DNA of 32,793 nucleotides from Candidatus Gastranaerophilales bacterium (GTDB taxonomy: Bacteria > Cyanobacteriota > Vampirovibrionia > Gastranaerophilales > Gastranaerophilaceae), in NCBI GenBank assembly GCA_944323675.1, contig CALUTK010000020.1:1-32793 (forward strand), read 5' to 3'. The notes under the pieces are model-generated. The model did not search any database. It had not been told where the DNA came from and saw nothing but the letters and a program-made list of their open reading frames with translations. Position 1 is the first letter of the stretch, and the number at the start of each line of letters is the position of its first letter. A program made the position numbers and the translations under genes. Positions 8,115 to 15,762 of this stretch are shown one piece after another.

Positions 8115-8687
8115 ATGAAAAAAACTCTGATAATAACATTGTTATTTTGTGCTGTTCTCTTCTCCGGTTACAAAAAACCAGAAACCTACGTAATTGATTC
8201 GGAGAAAAACGCCGCCATGCATAATAACCGCGGACTTATGTACATGAAGGATTACTGGTGGTATCCGGCTATACAGGAATTCAAAATTGCAATAAGCCTC
8301 AGCCCTGATGTGCAGGCCTCGTCGGTTTATTACAACAACCTTGGTGAATGCTATATGAAAGTCGGTGCGGCAGATCTGGCGCAGGACTGCTTTGAACGTG
8401 CACTCGGACTTTATACTCTGAATTTTAAATACTATTTGAATTTGGCAGACTGCTATCAGGCTCTCGGGCTTGTTGATGCCAAGATTGCTCAGACTTATGA
8501 AAACGATAACCCTTTAAATATGATTATGCGCGGGCTTTTATTTGAGAAGAAAGGACAATTGCGTGATGCCATTGTTGTTCTTGATGAATTCACGGCAAAA
8601 GAACCCGATTTGATAATCACTGCAGCTGTAAAAGATTATATTAAAAAAATCGTGTCGGATATGTATAGTAAAGGCGTTGATTTGTAA
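8115..8687 (+). CDS. exported TPR-repeat protein with a degenerate lipobox
   Basis: The 190-residue protein has a signal sequence (MKKTLIITLLFCAVLFSGYKKP). TPR hairpins follow, including NNRGLMYMKDYWWYPAIQEF, YNNLGECYMKVGAADLAQDC and YLNLADCYQALGLVD. The segment LFSGY looks like a lipobox (L-x-S-G-C) whose essential Cys is Tyr, so lipidation is not expected there and the segment may act as a membrane anchor. It lies 16 nt after the MBL gene. No Shine-Dalgarno site is obvious, and a TATATAAA stretch just upstream could be a -10 box for a leaderless message. Function is unknown; a protein-binding role is inferred from the TPRs. Confidence 0.8.
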   Translation: MKKTLIITLLFCAVLFSGYKKPETYVIDSEKNAAMHNNRGLMYMKDYWWYPAIQEFKIAISLSPDVQASSVYYNNLGECYMKVGAADLAQDCFERALGLYTLNFKYYLNLADCYQALGLVDAKIAQTYENDNPLNMIMRGLLFEKKGQLRDAIVVLDEFTAKEPDLIITAAVKDYIKKIVSDMYSKGVDL

Positions 8688-8739
8688 ACTTGTATTTTAA
8701 GTATAACAGCTAAGGTGCAGAGTCTATAGCTCCATCCCG

Positions 8740-8808
8740 GGCTACGATTTGAAAAACTTGATTTCAAAAGTACTTTGCTACGCTTTCAAAATCGCGAGTT
8801 TTTAACAT
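8740..8808. repeat. degenerate fragment related to the 127-bp element
   Basis: CTACGATTTGAAAAACTTGA plus a later CTACGCTTTC match one end of the 127-bp elements at 18.6 and 26.4 kb (TTGAAAAACTTGATTTC ... CTACGCTTTC in the latter). The two halves can pair (GAAAAACTTGATT.. with ..AATCGCGAGTTTTT). The rest of this 135-bp gap between two convergent genes shows nothing else. Confidence 0.45.
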
Positions 8809-8822
8809 ATATACACAACTTA

Positions 8823-9227
8823 TTAATGAATCTGGAAAACGCACTTTGTGCAGTGGGCTTTCGGATGTAAAACGAGGTTATCTTCTAAATCATACATCTT
8901 TGCAACACGTGTAATTAAAGGGGCACCGCATTTTGGACACTTCAGTCCGCCTGCACCGTTGAGAATCAGTTCTTTCAAACTTTCAATAATTTTGTCATCT
9001 GCAAGAAAATGGGTATCAAAATCCTTTTCAAGTTTTTTGATATCGTCAGGATTGCATTTTAAGCCTTTAGCAAGCTTCTGCCGTATTGTGACAGGAAGGA
9101 AAAGCTCCTTTCCTGCCTCAATTTCTTCTATAAGGCTGACATCAAGATTACAGGCCATAGCAAGTCCCTTGGCAGACATCCCAAGGTCATCCCGTCTTTT
9201 TTGTACGAATTGCGCTAACGTTTTCAT
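8823..9227 (-). CDS. XRE-type HTH protein with C-terminal zinc ribbon
   Basis: This 134-residue protein joins two domains. The N-terminal XRE-like helix-turn-helix (about 1-65: TLAQFVQKRRDDLGMSAKGL, then ACNLDVSLIEEIEAG) suits sequence-specific DNA binding. The C-terminal zinc ribbon has CPKC (about 97-100) and CTKC (about 126-129). It starts only 5 nt after the recA stop with no clear Shine-Dalgarno site, so translation is probably coupled to recA. A regulator tied to recA is suggestive of DNA-damage control, but its targets are not visible and no LexA is encoded here. Domain calls are good; the role is inference. Confidence 0.82.
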   Translation of the reverse strand: MKTLAQFVQKRRDDLGMSAKGLAMACNLDVSLIEEIEAGKELFLPVTIRQKLAKGLKCNPDDIKKLEKDFDTHFLADDKIIESLKELILNGAGGLKCPKCGAPLITRVAKMYDLEDNLVLHPKAHCTKCVFQIH

Positions 9228-9232
9228 AACTT

Positions 9233-10258
9233 TTACTGGGCAAGTTTTTCTCTGACAAGCGCGTCTACCTGCGCAAGGATATCAGGATTTTCTGTTAAAA
9301 AATCTCTTGCCTTATCGCGTCCCTGACCGAGTTTTTCTTCATTAAAGCTGAACCATGAACCGGCTTTTTTCACAATATCAAGGTTAACCGCAACGTCAAG
9401 TATATTACCGACTTTACAGATACCTTTGCCGAAAATAATATCAAATTCAGCCGTTCTAAACGGCGGTGCCACTTTGTTTTTAACAACTCTTACTCGGACG
9501 TGGTTTCCGACGTCGCCGTCGTCACCTTTAACGCCTTCCGTACGTTTGATTTCCATACGAACTGATGCGTAATATTTTAACGCGTTGCCGCCGGTTGTTG
9601 TTTCAGGGTTGCCGTACATAACACCGATTTTCATACGCAACTGGTTAATGAAAATAACAGTCGTATTAGTTTTACCGATAATACCGGTTAATTTTCTAAG
9701 AGCCTTACTCATCAATCGAGCCTGAAGCCCCATCTGCTGATCTTCCATAGACCCTTCAATTTCAGCTTTCGGAACAAGAGCCGCAACAGAATCGACTACA
9801 ACTACATCAACTGCGCCGGAGCGAACAAGTTCTTCCGTAATATCAAGTGCCTGTTCACCGGTATCCGGCTGGGAAATAAGAAGGTCATCAATTTTTACGC
9901 CTAGAGCTTTTGCATATTCAGGGTCAAGTGCGTGTTCAGCATCGACGAATGCCGCAATTCCGCCTTTTTTCTGGCACTCTGCAACTATATGCTGCGCAAG
10001 GGTTGTTTTACCTGAACTTTCAGGGCCGTAAATTTCTATAATACGACCGCGCGGAACACCTCCGATACCGAGAGCAACATCAAGCGCCAGAGAACCTGTC
10101 GGGATTGCGTCAACATTAACAGTCGGCTTGTCCCCGAGTTTCATAATTGAACCTTTGCCGAAATCTTTTTCTATTTTTTCTATAGCGAGTTTTAATGCCT
10201 TACTTCTTTCATCAGAAGCTGATTGTGTTGTATCTGTATCTTTTTCTTTAACTGCCAT
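9233..10258 (-). CDS. recA: recombinase RecA
   Basis: RecA forms ATP-dependent filaments on single-stranded DNA, driving homologous recombination and, where present, SOS repressor cleavage. The 341-residue protein is a normal length. It has Walker A GPESSGKT (78-85), Walker [16 protein letters not shown]-binding loop L1 near [14 protein letters not shown], and L2 with [15 protein letters not shown]. The N-terminus [20 protein letters not shown] is standard. An AAAGGGA site lies upstream of the ATG. An HTH/zinc-ribbon gene follows 5 nt downstream. No consensus LexA operator was recognised in the upstream 80 bp. Confidence 0.99.
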   Translation of the reverse strand: MAVKEKDTDTTQSASDERSKALKLAIEKIEKDFGKGSIMKLGDKPTVNVDAIPTGSLALDVALGIGGVPRGRIIEIYGPESSGKTTLAQHIVAECQKKGGIAAFVDAEHALDPEYAKALGVKIDDLLISQPDTGEQALDITEELVRSGAVDVVVVDSVAALVPKAEIEGSMEDQQMGLQARLMSKALRKLTGIIGKTNTTVIFINQLRMKIGVMYGNPETTTGGNALKYYASVRMEIKRTEGVKGDDGDVGNHVRVRVVKNKVAPPFRTAEFDIIFGKGICKVGNILDVAVNLDIVKKAGSWFSFNEEKLGQGRDKARDFLTENPDILAQVDALVREKLAQ

Positions 10259-10339
10259 TATTTTAATCCCTTTATATTAGTCAAACCAGACTTCCGGAGT
10301 ATATTTTCCTTTAGAAAAGAGTAAAGCCCCGCTCCGGTC

Positions 10340-10837
10340 TTATTCCCAAACGTGGCTGCTTTTCTTTCTGTATAACCCGAGTCCGATTGGTTTGTATGTA
10401 TTTAAATCATTTTTAAGCTGGTAAACTTCTTTATTTAAATCAACAATTTTCTGTCTTAAAGTTTCGTTGTCGGTTTTACATCTGATTAATTCGACAACGA
10501 CTTCATCCATGCCTTCAAGTTTTTCGTCAATAACTTTTGCGATTTTGTCGCTAAGTTTAGTTTCCATTTCCTGCAGTGAGGTGAGAATATTTTGAATAGC
10601 TGTAGGCGGTTTTTGAGCTTGTTGTACCATAGGAACGCTAACCCCTTTTTTCTGAGCTTGTACTTTTCTTAAATTTTTTACTTCTTCATAAGAAAAGTAA
10701 GTATGACCCTTGCTATTTTTTCTCGGCAGGATAGATGCGCGTTTGCATAACTCAACAATTTCCTTGTTGTCAGTATTTAATATTGCTCTAACTTCTTGTG
10801 GTGATAAAGTTTTCTCTCTAATTTCTTCTTTTAACAT
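10340..10837 (-). CDS. MerR-like HTH protein with C-terminal coiled coil
   Basis: From the ATG at 10837 the protein is 165 residues. The N-terminal ~60 residues (LSPQEVRAILNTDNKEIVEL ... HTYFSYEEVKNLRKVQ) resemble a MerR/HTH_17 winged helix that reads DNA. The middle and C-terminus form a long heptad-rich coiled coil (LQEMETKLSDKIAKVIDEKL; VVELIRCKTDNETLRQKIVD), probably for oligomerisation. A longer frame starts at 10912, but that start lies upstream of a TTGTCT-N17-TACAAT promoter (10899-10871), and a GAGGG site (10853-10849) sits 11 nt before 10837. It could act as a regulator or as a plasmid/phage-like segregation factor; the role is unknown. Confidence 0.75.
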   Translation of the reverse strand: MLKEEIREKTLSPQEVRAILNTDNKEIVELCKRASILPRKNSKGHTYFSYEEVKNLRKVQAQKKGVSVPMVQQAQKPPTAIQNILTSLQEMETKLSDKIAKVIDEKLEGMDEVVVELIRCKTDNETLRQKIVDLNKEVYQLKNDLNTYKPIGLGLYRKKSSHVWE

Positions 10838-10870
10838 AAATAAATAATCCCTCAAAACTTTCCCAACACT

Positions 10871-10899
10871 ATTGTATTTTATTCGTGTAAAAAAGACAA
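10871..10899 (-). promoter_or_regulatory. sigma70-type promoter of the MerR-like gene
   Basis: On the minus strand TTGTCT (10899-10894), a 17-bp spacer and TACAAT (10876-10871) form a good -35/-10 pair. The expected transcript would carry the GAGGG site and the ATG at 10837, which excludes the upstream ATG at 10912. Confidence 0.65.
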
Positions 10900-11035
10900 A
10901 TAATTTACGCATGTTGTAACATCACTTAATAATTAAAGTGAAAGGTAAACAGCAAGGAGTAAAAGGGACAGCTAAATAAGAAATGAACCATACTAATTAG
11001 AATTATGATTATGTTTTATATATAAATTCAATACA

Positions 11036-11066
11036 AAAAATCCCTCCTTTTACGGGAGGGATTTTT
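11036..11066 (-). terminator. intrinsic terminator of the LysM gene
   Basis: AAAAATCCCTCC pairs with GGGAGGGATTTTT across a 6-nt loop. On the minus strand the stem is followed by a T-run, 11 nt after the LysM gene stop. Its symmetry would also allow plus-strand termination. Confidence 0.88.
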
Positions 11067-11076
11067 ATTAATATAT

Positions 11077-12453
11077 TTACCAGAACTGCCACCATGGTTT
11101 TTGTTCTTCACGTTTTGCTTTGGCTGCATCTGACATTTCCTGAATGCTCGGCATTCCTTTTTCTTCTGTTTTTGTTGAATCTGCCTTCTGGGTATTTTGT
11201 TCAGGAACTAATCCCGGTACCTCAAAAGAAGGCTGTTCGTATGCCGGAGTTTCATCATCAGGACGTTTTATATATGGACTGATATTTTCATTATCTGCCG
11301 CTCCGGTATCAGGCTGCGGGTTTTGACTAGCAGCGGGTGTTTCTTTTTCTTCAGCCTTTTTATTCTCAGTTTCAGGCGTTTCTGCTGTGTCATCTTTCGG
11401 TCTAAAAGGAACCTGAACGTCGTCTGCAGGCTCATTCAAACCAGGAATCTCAGGTTTAAACTGCGGTATTTCCCATTTCGGAGCCTCGTATGCAGGTGTA
11501 TTTTCATCCGGTGCTAAAGGTGTCGGTCTTTCCGGAACCTTATCCGCGGCGTCTTTCTCTTTTGCTTCAGGATTTTCCTGAGCTTTCGGAGATTCTGCTT
11601 TTGGAGTTTCAGGCGCTTCTGATGTCTCATCTTTCGGTCTAAAAGGAACCTGAACGTCGTCTGCAGGCTCATTCAAACCAGGAATCTCAGGTTTAAATTG
11701 CGGTATTTCCCATTTCGGAGCCTCTACATCTGCATCTTTTTCTTCCGGACGTGCAATGTACGGATATTCTTTTCTGAATTCTTCATCCGTCATTTCAGGC
11801 GTATCACCTGTACCTTTTGGTTTTTCGTCCCCGTCCTTTGGTGTTTCATCAGCACCTTTCGGTTTCTCTGCACCGCCTTTAGGTGTTTCTTCTGCCTGTT
11901 CTTCACCATCGGCATTTCTTCCGGCTTCATATTCGCCTTTTGTTCTTATATTATGTTCTTTTCTGAAATTTTCATCCATAATTCTGTATGACTGAGTTCT
12001 GTCATCACAGAGTTTTGTATCAAGATTTTTCATGGAATCTTCATACTTTTTGCGTTCTGCTTCTGATGTTGTTTTAAGATTCTCTTCAACGGCTTTCATA
12101 TTTGCTTTGGCAGGAAGCTTAATCTTTGCACCGACAAGAAAACCTGCAACTTTTTCTCCGTCACAGTCGGTGGCGCTTTTAAAATATTTCAGTTGTTTCT
12201 GGTTCAAATCCATAATTTCCTGAACAGAAACACCGTATTTTTTCGCAATAACTGCAATTGATTCACCATTTAATACAGTAACAGAAACTGTTTCATCATC
12301 CGCTGCGGCAGGCTTGTCCTTTTTGCCTGCAAGCCCTTCTGTCAACTGCTGCTGTTCAGCCTCGGTTTTTTTCTTGTCGTAATTTTCACCATCAACCTGT
12401 CCGACCTGCTGTCCTTGATTTCCGGCAGCACCCACTTTCATTTCATCACTCAT
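11077..12453 (-). CDS. LysM-domain protein with long Pro/Glu-rich repetitive tail
   Basis: A LysM-like domain lies at about 56-116 (SVTVLNGESIAVIAKKYGVS ... LVGAKIKLPAKAN); LysM normally binds peptidoglycan or other GlcNAc polymers. The rest is low-complexity and highly charged. It has PKG/PKD-rich short repeats (EETPKGGAEKPKG), two identical 32-residue blocks (EAPKWEIPQFKPEIPGLNEP ... VPFRPKD) and related PYIARPEE and PYIKRPDDE motifs, ending in KPWWQFW. There is no signal peptide or membrane helix, so its route to the cell wall is unclear. A C-terminal targeting signal or an intracellular role are both possible. An AAAGGA site precedes the ATG and a terminator follows. Confidence 0.8.
   Translation of the reverse strand: MSDEMKVGAAGNQGQQVGQVDGENYDKKKTEAEQQQLTEGLAGKKDKPAAADDETVSVTVLNGESIAVIAKKYGVSVQEIMDLNQKQLKYFKSATDCDGEKVAGFLVGAKIKLPAKANMKAVEENLKTTSEAERKKYEDSMKNLDTKLCDDRTQSYRIMDENFRKEHNIRTKGEYEAGRNADGEEQAEETPKGGAEKPKGADETPKDGDEKPKGTGDTPEMTDEEFRKEYPYIARPEEKDADVEAPKWEIPQFKPEIPGLNEPADDVQVPFRPKDETSEAPETPKAESPKAQENPEAKEKDAADKVPERPTPLAPDENTPAYEAPKWEIPQFKPEIPGLNEPADDVQVPFRPKDDTAETPETENKKAEEKETPAASQNPQPDTGAADNENISPYIKRPDDETPAYEQPSFEVPGLVPEQNTQKADSTKTEEKGMPSIQEMSDAAKAKREEQKPWWQFW
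11390..11487 (-). repeat. 98-bp direct repeat inside the LysM gene, copy 1
   Basis: This segment matches 11627-11724 at 97 of 98 positions by eye (one C/T difference near 11461). It encodes the repeated EAPKWEIPQFKPEIPGLNEP block. Near-identity at synonymous sites points to recent duplication or gene conversion, which would allow copy-number change of the protein repeat. Confidence 0.9.
11627..11724 (-). repeat. 98-bp direct repeat inside the LysM gene, copy 2
   Basis: Second copy of the segment at 11390-11487, offset by 237 bp (79 codons), so recombination between copies would stay in frame and delete 79 residues. Confidence 0.9.
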
Positions 12454-12656
12454 CGTAATATCCTTTCAATATTAGTTAAAAGTTTCATTATATGTATTTA
12501 TAAACAATTTATATATCTAAAAATTGCCTATTTTTTATATACTTAGAATACTGCCGGATTAAATTCCAGTACTTTCAACTGTTTTATGGTTATGGCAAGT
12601 TGTAATAATACTTAACAATATATACAACCAGACATTACACATTAACTAATTTGTAG

Positions 12657-12670
12657 TGTATAATTTTTCT
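12657..12670 (+). promoter_or_regulatory. -10 box 6 nt before ATG (leaderless candidate)
   Basis: TATAAT at 12659-12664 is followed by TTTTCT and then the ATG at 12671. No Shine-Dalgarno sequence is present and no good -35 is visible. The rest of the 217-bp gap back to 12454 shows no other feature. Confidence 0.55.
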
Positions 12671-13651
12671 ATGAAAATATTGGATGTGGAAAATTTAAAC
12701 CTTGGATTTATATGCGAGAACGGGTTTAATCAGGCGTTGTTTGATGTTTCGTTTTCTGTAGAAAGAGGCGAAATGCTTGCACTTGTCGGGGAATCAGGCT
12801 GCGGAAAGACTGTGAGTGCGATGAGTGTTCTGCAGCTTTTGCCGAAAAATGCGAAAATTACATCAGGGATTATAACATTTGACGGGAAAGAACTCTTAAA
12901 ATCTTCAAAGAAAGAGTTACAGGGAATCCGCGGTGCAAAAATTGCGCTTATTCCGCAGGATCCGATGACATCTTTAAACCCGCTTTTTACAGTCGGTGAC
13001 CAGCTTTTGGAGGTTATTCATATTCATCAGCACCTTAAAGGGAAAGACGCATGGCAAAAAGCTGTGGAAGCGTTTGAGGCTGTGCAAATTCCGTGTGCCG
13101 AAGAAAGGTTAAAAGCATACCCGCATGAATTTTCAGGCGGAATGAAACAGCGTGCAATTATTGCCATGGCGCTTGCATGTAAAGCGGAAGTTTTGATTGC
13201 GGATGAACCTACAACCGCGCTGGATGTGACAATTCAGGCGCAGATAATGAATCTTCTCGAAAAAATTAAAAAAGAACGAAATACTGCAATACTTCTTATT
13301 ACGCACGACCTCGCACTTGTGAGAGAACATGCTGATAAGGTTGCGGTTATGTACGCCGGAAGAATTGTCGAAAGTGCGCCTGCAAAAGAATTTTTCGCCC
13401 GTCCTAATCATCCGTATTCAATTGCGCTTTTAAATTCAATCCCTGCAAACAGAGAAAAATCTCTGGAAACCATTACAGGCCAGCCGCCTTCCATACAGCA
13501 GATTATAGAGGGGTGCAAATTCCATCCGCGCTGTAAAAATTGTATGGAAGTTTGTAAAGAGAAAGTTCCGCCGGAATTCAATGTCGGAAAAGACCACGTG
13601 AGTGCCTGTTTTTTAAATGACAGCCTTAATGGCAAGAAGAATCAGGATTAA
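12671..13651 (+). CDS. oligopeptide/dipeptide ABC transporter ATP-binding protein (OppD/DppD type)
   Basis: This is a 326-residue ATPase with Walker A GESGCGKT (about 40-47), a Q-loop (LIPQDPMTSLNP), ABC signature FSGGMKQR, Walker B VLIADEPTTALD and the switch His in LLITHDLAL. The C-terminal GCKFHPRCKNCMEVCKEKVP is the Cys-rich oligopeptide-transporter domain, known to bind an Fe-S cluster in some DppD proteins. Its partners (permeases, a second ATPase, binding protein) are not adjacent, so it is an orphan here. The start at 12671 gives MKILDVENL. An upstream ATG at 12656 would overlap the -10 box. Its end overlaps convergent mntP by 39 bp. Confidence 0.9.
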   Translation: MKILDVENLNLGFICENGFNQALFDVSFSVERGEMLALVGESGCGKTVSAMSVLQLLPKNAKITSGIITFDGKELLKSSKKELQGIRGAKIALIPQDPMTSLNPLFTVGDQLLEVIHIHQHLKGKDAWQKAVEAFEAVQIPCAEERLKAYPHEFSGGMKQRAIIAMALACKAEVLIADEPTTALDVTIQAQIMNLLEKIKKERNTAILLITHDLALVREHADKVAVMYAGRIVESAPAKEFFARPNHPYSIALLNSIPANREKSLETITGQPPSIQQIIEGCKFHPRCKNCMEVCKEKVPPEFNVGKDHVSACFLNDSLNGKKNQD

Positions 13652-14152
13652 GCCGCCTGAGATTTCCAGTATGCGTGAGGGAAATTTTTTGAAGCAGTTC
13701 CCGAACCAGAAGCCGCAAATAGACATTAAAAATGACGCCGTACCTATGATGAGTGCAGGAAGGAGAAGTTTAGTTCCGCTGAAATTAAGGCTTACACCTG
13801 CGGCAAGCGCGTCTATACTTGTTGCAAAACCCATAGAAATCAGGCACTTGAAACCGATACAGCAAATTGTATCTTCTTTTTCCTGAAACGCTTCAATAAT
13901 AAATTTAATCCCCAGAACAAAAAAGATTGCAAAAACAAGCCAGTGAGAGAATTCCTCAACATAAGCACTCACAGCCCCCGCACAAAAGTAGCCTATAACA
14001 GGCATTAATCCCTGAAAAATCCCCATGGTAGCTGCCAGCATAAGAGAGTTTCGCGTGCGGTTTTTAGTAAAAATTAAACCCTGAGAAAACGATACCACAA
14101 GACAATCAACTCCGAGCGCAAGCGCCAGTAAAATTACCTCAAATAAGTTCAA
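13613..14152 (-). CDS. mntP: MntP-type manganese efflux pump
   Basis: MntP exports Mn2+ across the inner membrane. The hydrophobic ~179-residue protein has about six membrane segments with family motifs in both halves: ALGVDCLVVSFSQG and GIFQGLMPVIGYF in the first, and FATSIDALAAGVSL and GFWFG in the second. The Asp residues in GVD and SIDA are the conserved intramembrane acids. A TTG at 14164 opens the frame. A TTG at 14152 gives the canonical N-terminus (M)NLFEV and has GAGG (14162-14159) with 6-nt spacing, so it is preferred. It overlaps the upstream DUF4127 gene by 14 bp, implying coupled translation. No yybP-ykoY riboswitch is evident because it lies inside an operon. Confidence 0.88.
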   Translation of the reverse strand: MNLFEVILLALALGVDCLVVSFSQGLIFTKNRTRNSLMLAATMGIFQGLMPVIGYFCAGAVSAYVEEFSHWLVFAIFFVLGIKFIIEAFQEKEDTICCIGFKCLISMGFATSIDALAAGVSLNFSGTKLLLPALIIGTASFLMSICGFWFGNCFKKFPSRILEISGGLILILLAIKAVI

Positions 14153-15473
14153 TTTCCACCTCAAACAATCTGTTCCACGGGAAAGAATACTTTGCTCTTA
14201 TATCAATTCCTAAAAATTCTGCTACTCGCTTTTCATAGGGTTTCATAAGTTCCGTAATTTTTTCAGTGTCCGGCAAGGAGAGCATTTGTCTGACATTTGC
14301 CTGATATGCCCAGTCGTCAAGAAGTCTCACAGCCTGCAATCGTTTAAATGCCATATCACTATATTTTTTAGCAAGAAATTTAAATTTGGCAGCGCAAATA
14401 AGGCTCCCGAGAGAGTTTGCAGACGTATTCCATGCTGAATACCCGTAAAAATTTTCTCCTGTGCCGGCTTCCAGAAACTTTTCCACAAACGCGTTATCCG
14501 CGCCGTTTGCGAACCTCACATCCGCAATCATATAATTTCCCTCCGGACACACCCAGTTGCCTGTGAAAGGTTCTGTCGGACGCTTCATAACAATTTCCCC
14601 CTGAGCGGTTCTGAAATTATTCACAAATAATCGAATGTCGCCTTTCTCTGCAATTTTGCAGCCTGCAAGTTCAAGCTGTCCCTGTACGGATTTTTCAATC
14701 GACACATCTTCATAGTTTGAAATTAAATCCTTTTCATCAGGTTCAGAAAACACCGGTGATATGGAAATGTCACCTGACAGCACCCTTGCAAGAAGGGTGA
14801 GCGGAATTTCGTCAGCGCCGGTTTTTACAAACCCGCCAAGTTTTTCAAGCGCCTGCGCCTCCTGCACATTAAACCCGTATTCGGCACAATCGTCTTTTGA
14901 AAAAATTAAAGTTTCAAACAATCCCTCTTTCTGCCATTCAAGATAAATTTTATTTATCTCAAAATTCCGCCTGCGGGTTGCAAGATAATCATCAAGAATA
15001 TCAGATGGGATTATGTTGGAAATGCAGCTTTCCTGACCGTTTTTATGAGTCTGGTAAGAATAATCAAAAATCTTTTTGCCCCACCTGCTCCAGTATTCTT
15101 TCTCCTCTTCATTTATATTGTTATTGGAAATCCGCATTATACTTGAAAATGCATAAATTCTGGCATTCTTTTGCTTCAAAATTTCTTTAAGCCGTTCAAT
15201 GCGTGTTTTTATTTCCTCAAAACTTTCAGGAGACCTTCTTGAAGAAATAAGTCCACCGTATGCTGCAGTATCAAGCGGGATTATCAGGGCGTCAACCGGC
15301 GGAAGATTTTCAAGCCAATCAAAAATCCCTTGAACATCAGCATACTTTGTCAAATCCCCCAGAAGCCTGCGTTCCGGAATGAATAAATCCACACTGCCGT
15401 CGATTTGCGCAATCTGCTGCGGTAAAGTATAGCACACAGGGCGATTATCTATCGGTAAAAATCCTATCTTCAT
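14139..15473 (-). CDS. DUF4127 family protein
   Basis: The 444-residue protein matches DUF4127. It has N-terminal GFLPIDNRPVCYTLPQQIA, the LIIPLDTAAYGGLISSRRSP segment, a stretch around RIYAFSSIMRISNNN, and C-terminal regions GADEIPLTLLARVLSG and VRFANGADNAF. No signal peptide is seen. I know of no biochemical function for the family; conserved Asp/Arg/His-rich motifs hint at an enzyme. It overlaps mntP downstream, but a metal link is only speculation. Its ATG follows a TATAAT box by 6 nt with no Shine-Dalgarno site, so its message may be leaderless. Confidence 0.85.
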   Translation of the reverse strand: MKIGFLPIDNRPVCYTLPQQIAQIDGSVDLFIPERRLLGDLTKYADVQGIFDWLENLPPVDALIIPLDTAAYGGLISSRRSPESFEEIKTRIERLKEILKQKNARIYAFSSIMRISNNNINEEEKEYWSRWGKKIFDYSYQTHKNGQESCISNIIPSDILDDYLATRRRNFEINKIYLEWQKEGLFETLIFSKDDCAEYGFNVQEAQALEKLGGFVKTGADEIPLTLLARVLSGDISISPVFSEPDEKDLISNYEDVSIEKSVQGQLELAGCKIAEKGDIRLFVNNFRTAQGEIVMKRPTEPFTGNWVCPEGNYMIADVRFANGADNAFVEKFLEAGTGENFYGYSAWNTSANSLGSLICAAKFKFLAKKYSDMAFKRLQAVRLLDDWAYQANVRQMLSLPDTEKITELMKPYEKRVAEFLGIDIRAKYSFPWNRLFEVEIELI

Positions 15474-15488
15474 GTCACGATTATAACA
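15474..15488 (-). promoter_or_regulatory. extended -10 box 6 nt before ATG (leaderless candidate)
   Basis: On the minus strand TGTTATAAT (TATAAT at 15485-15480) is followed by CGTGAC and then the ATG at 15473. This matches the arrangement at 5261 on the other strand. No Shine-Dalgarno sequence is present. Confidence 0.6.
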
Positions 15489-15520
15489 TAAATTTTTTTT
15501 GCGTTTAGTAATGCGGATTG

Positions 15521-15538
15521 TTGGGTAAGTATGCCCAA
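15521..15538. repeat. AGTA-loop hairpin (family D, copy 1)
   Basis: TTGGGTA-AGTA-TGCCCAA, followed by TCGACAG. The 7-bp stem includes one G-T pair. Related copies lie at 15672-15697 and 19070-19089. Each carries an ATGCCC start-like triplet that can produce false short gene calls (MPNRQ or MPDRQ). Confidence 0.6.
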
Positions 15539-15603
15539 TCGACAGTTCATTTTGGAAAGTAAAGGGTCTAGCGTGAGGAATGAAGGATTCAATAATAATC
15601 AGT

Positions 15604-15654
15604 CCCTACAGCCCCCTCTTCCCTACCCCTCTCCCGCAGGACGAGGGGGAAGAA
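15604..15654. repeat. C/G-rich CCCTCTCCC-type repeat (family C)
   Basis: CCCCTCTTCCCTACCCCTCT and a following CCGCAGGACGAGGGGGA belong to a repeat family seen also at 18.45, 18.75, 18.81, 26.34, 26.58 and 26.66 kb. Here CCCCTC can pair with GAGGGG. It lies in the 289-bp gap between gyrA and the DUF4127 gene, flanked by two family-D hairpins. Confidence 0.6.
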
Positions 15655-15671
15655 GCCATTGCGAGGATTGT

Positions 15672-15697
15672 TGTCGGTCAAGTATGCCCGACCGACA
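15672..15697. repeat. AGTA-loop hairpin (family D, copy 2)
   Basis: TGTCGGTC pairs perfectly with GACCGACA around AAGTATGCCC. An alternative TCGG..AGTA..CCGA pairing matches the other copies, with C-G in place of T-A at the second pair. Confidence 0.6.
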
Positions 15698-15762
15698 GTG
15701 CCCGCTTTCAAAATTTTTCAGGGCTGATTTAAAGTTTGAAAAATCAATAGTCAATAATGATA

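Noticed and set aside
10259-10339. LexA-type operator upstream of recA
   Set aside because: I saw no palindrome matching known LexA boxes; CCGGAG..CTCCGG pairs only over a ~40-nt gap and is more likely a weak transcript-end structure.
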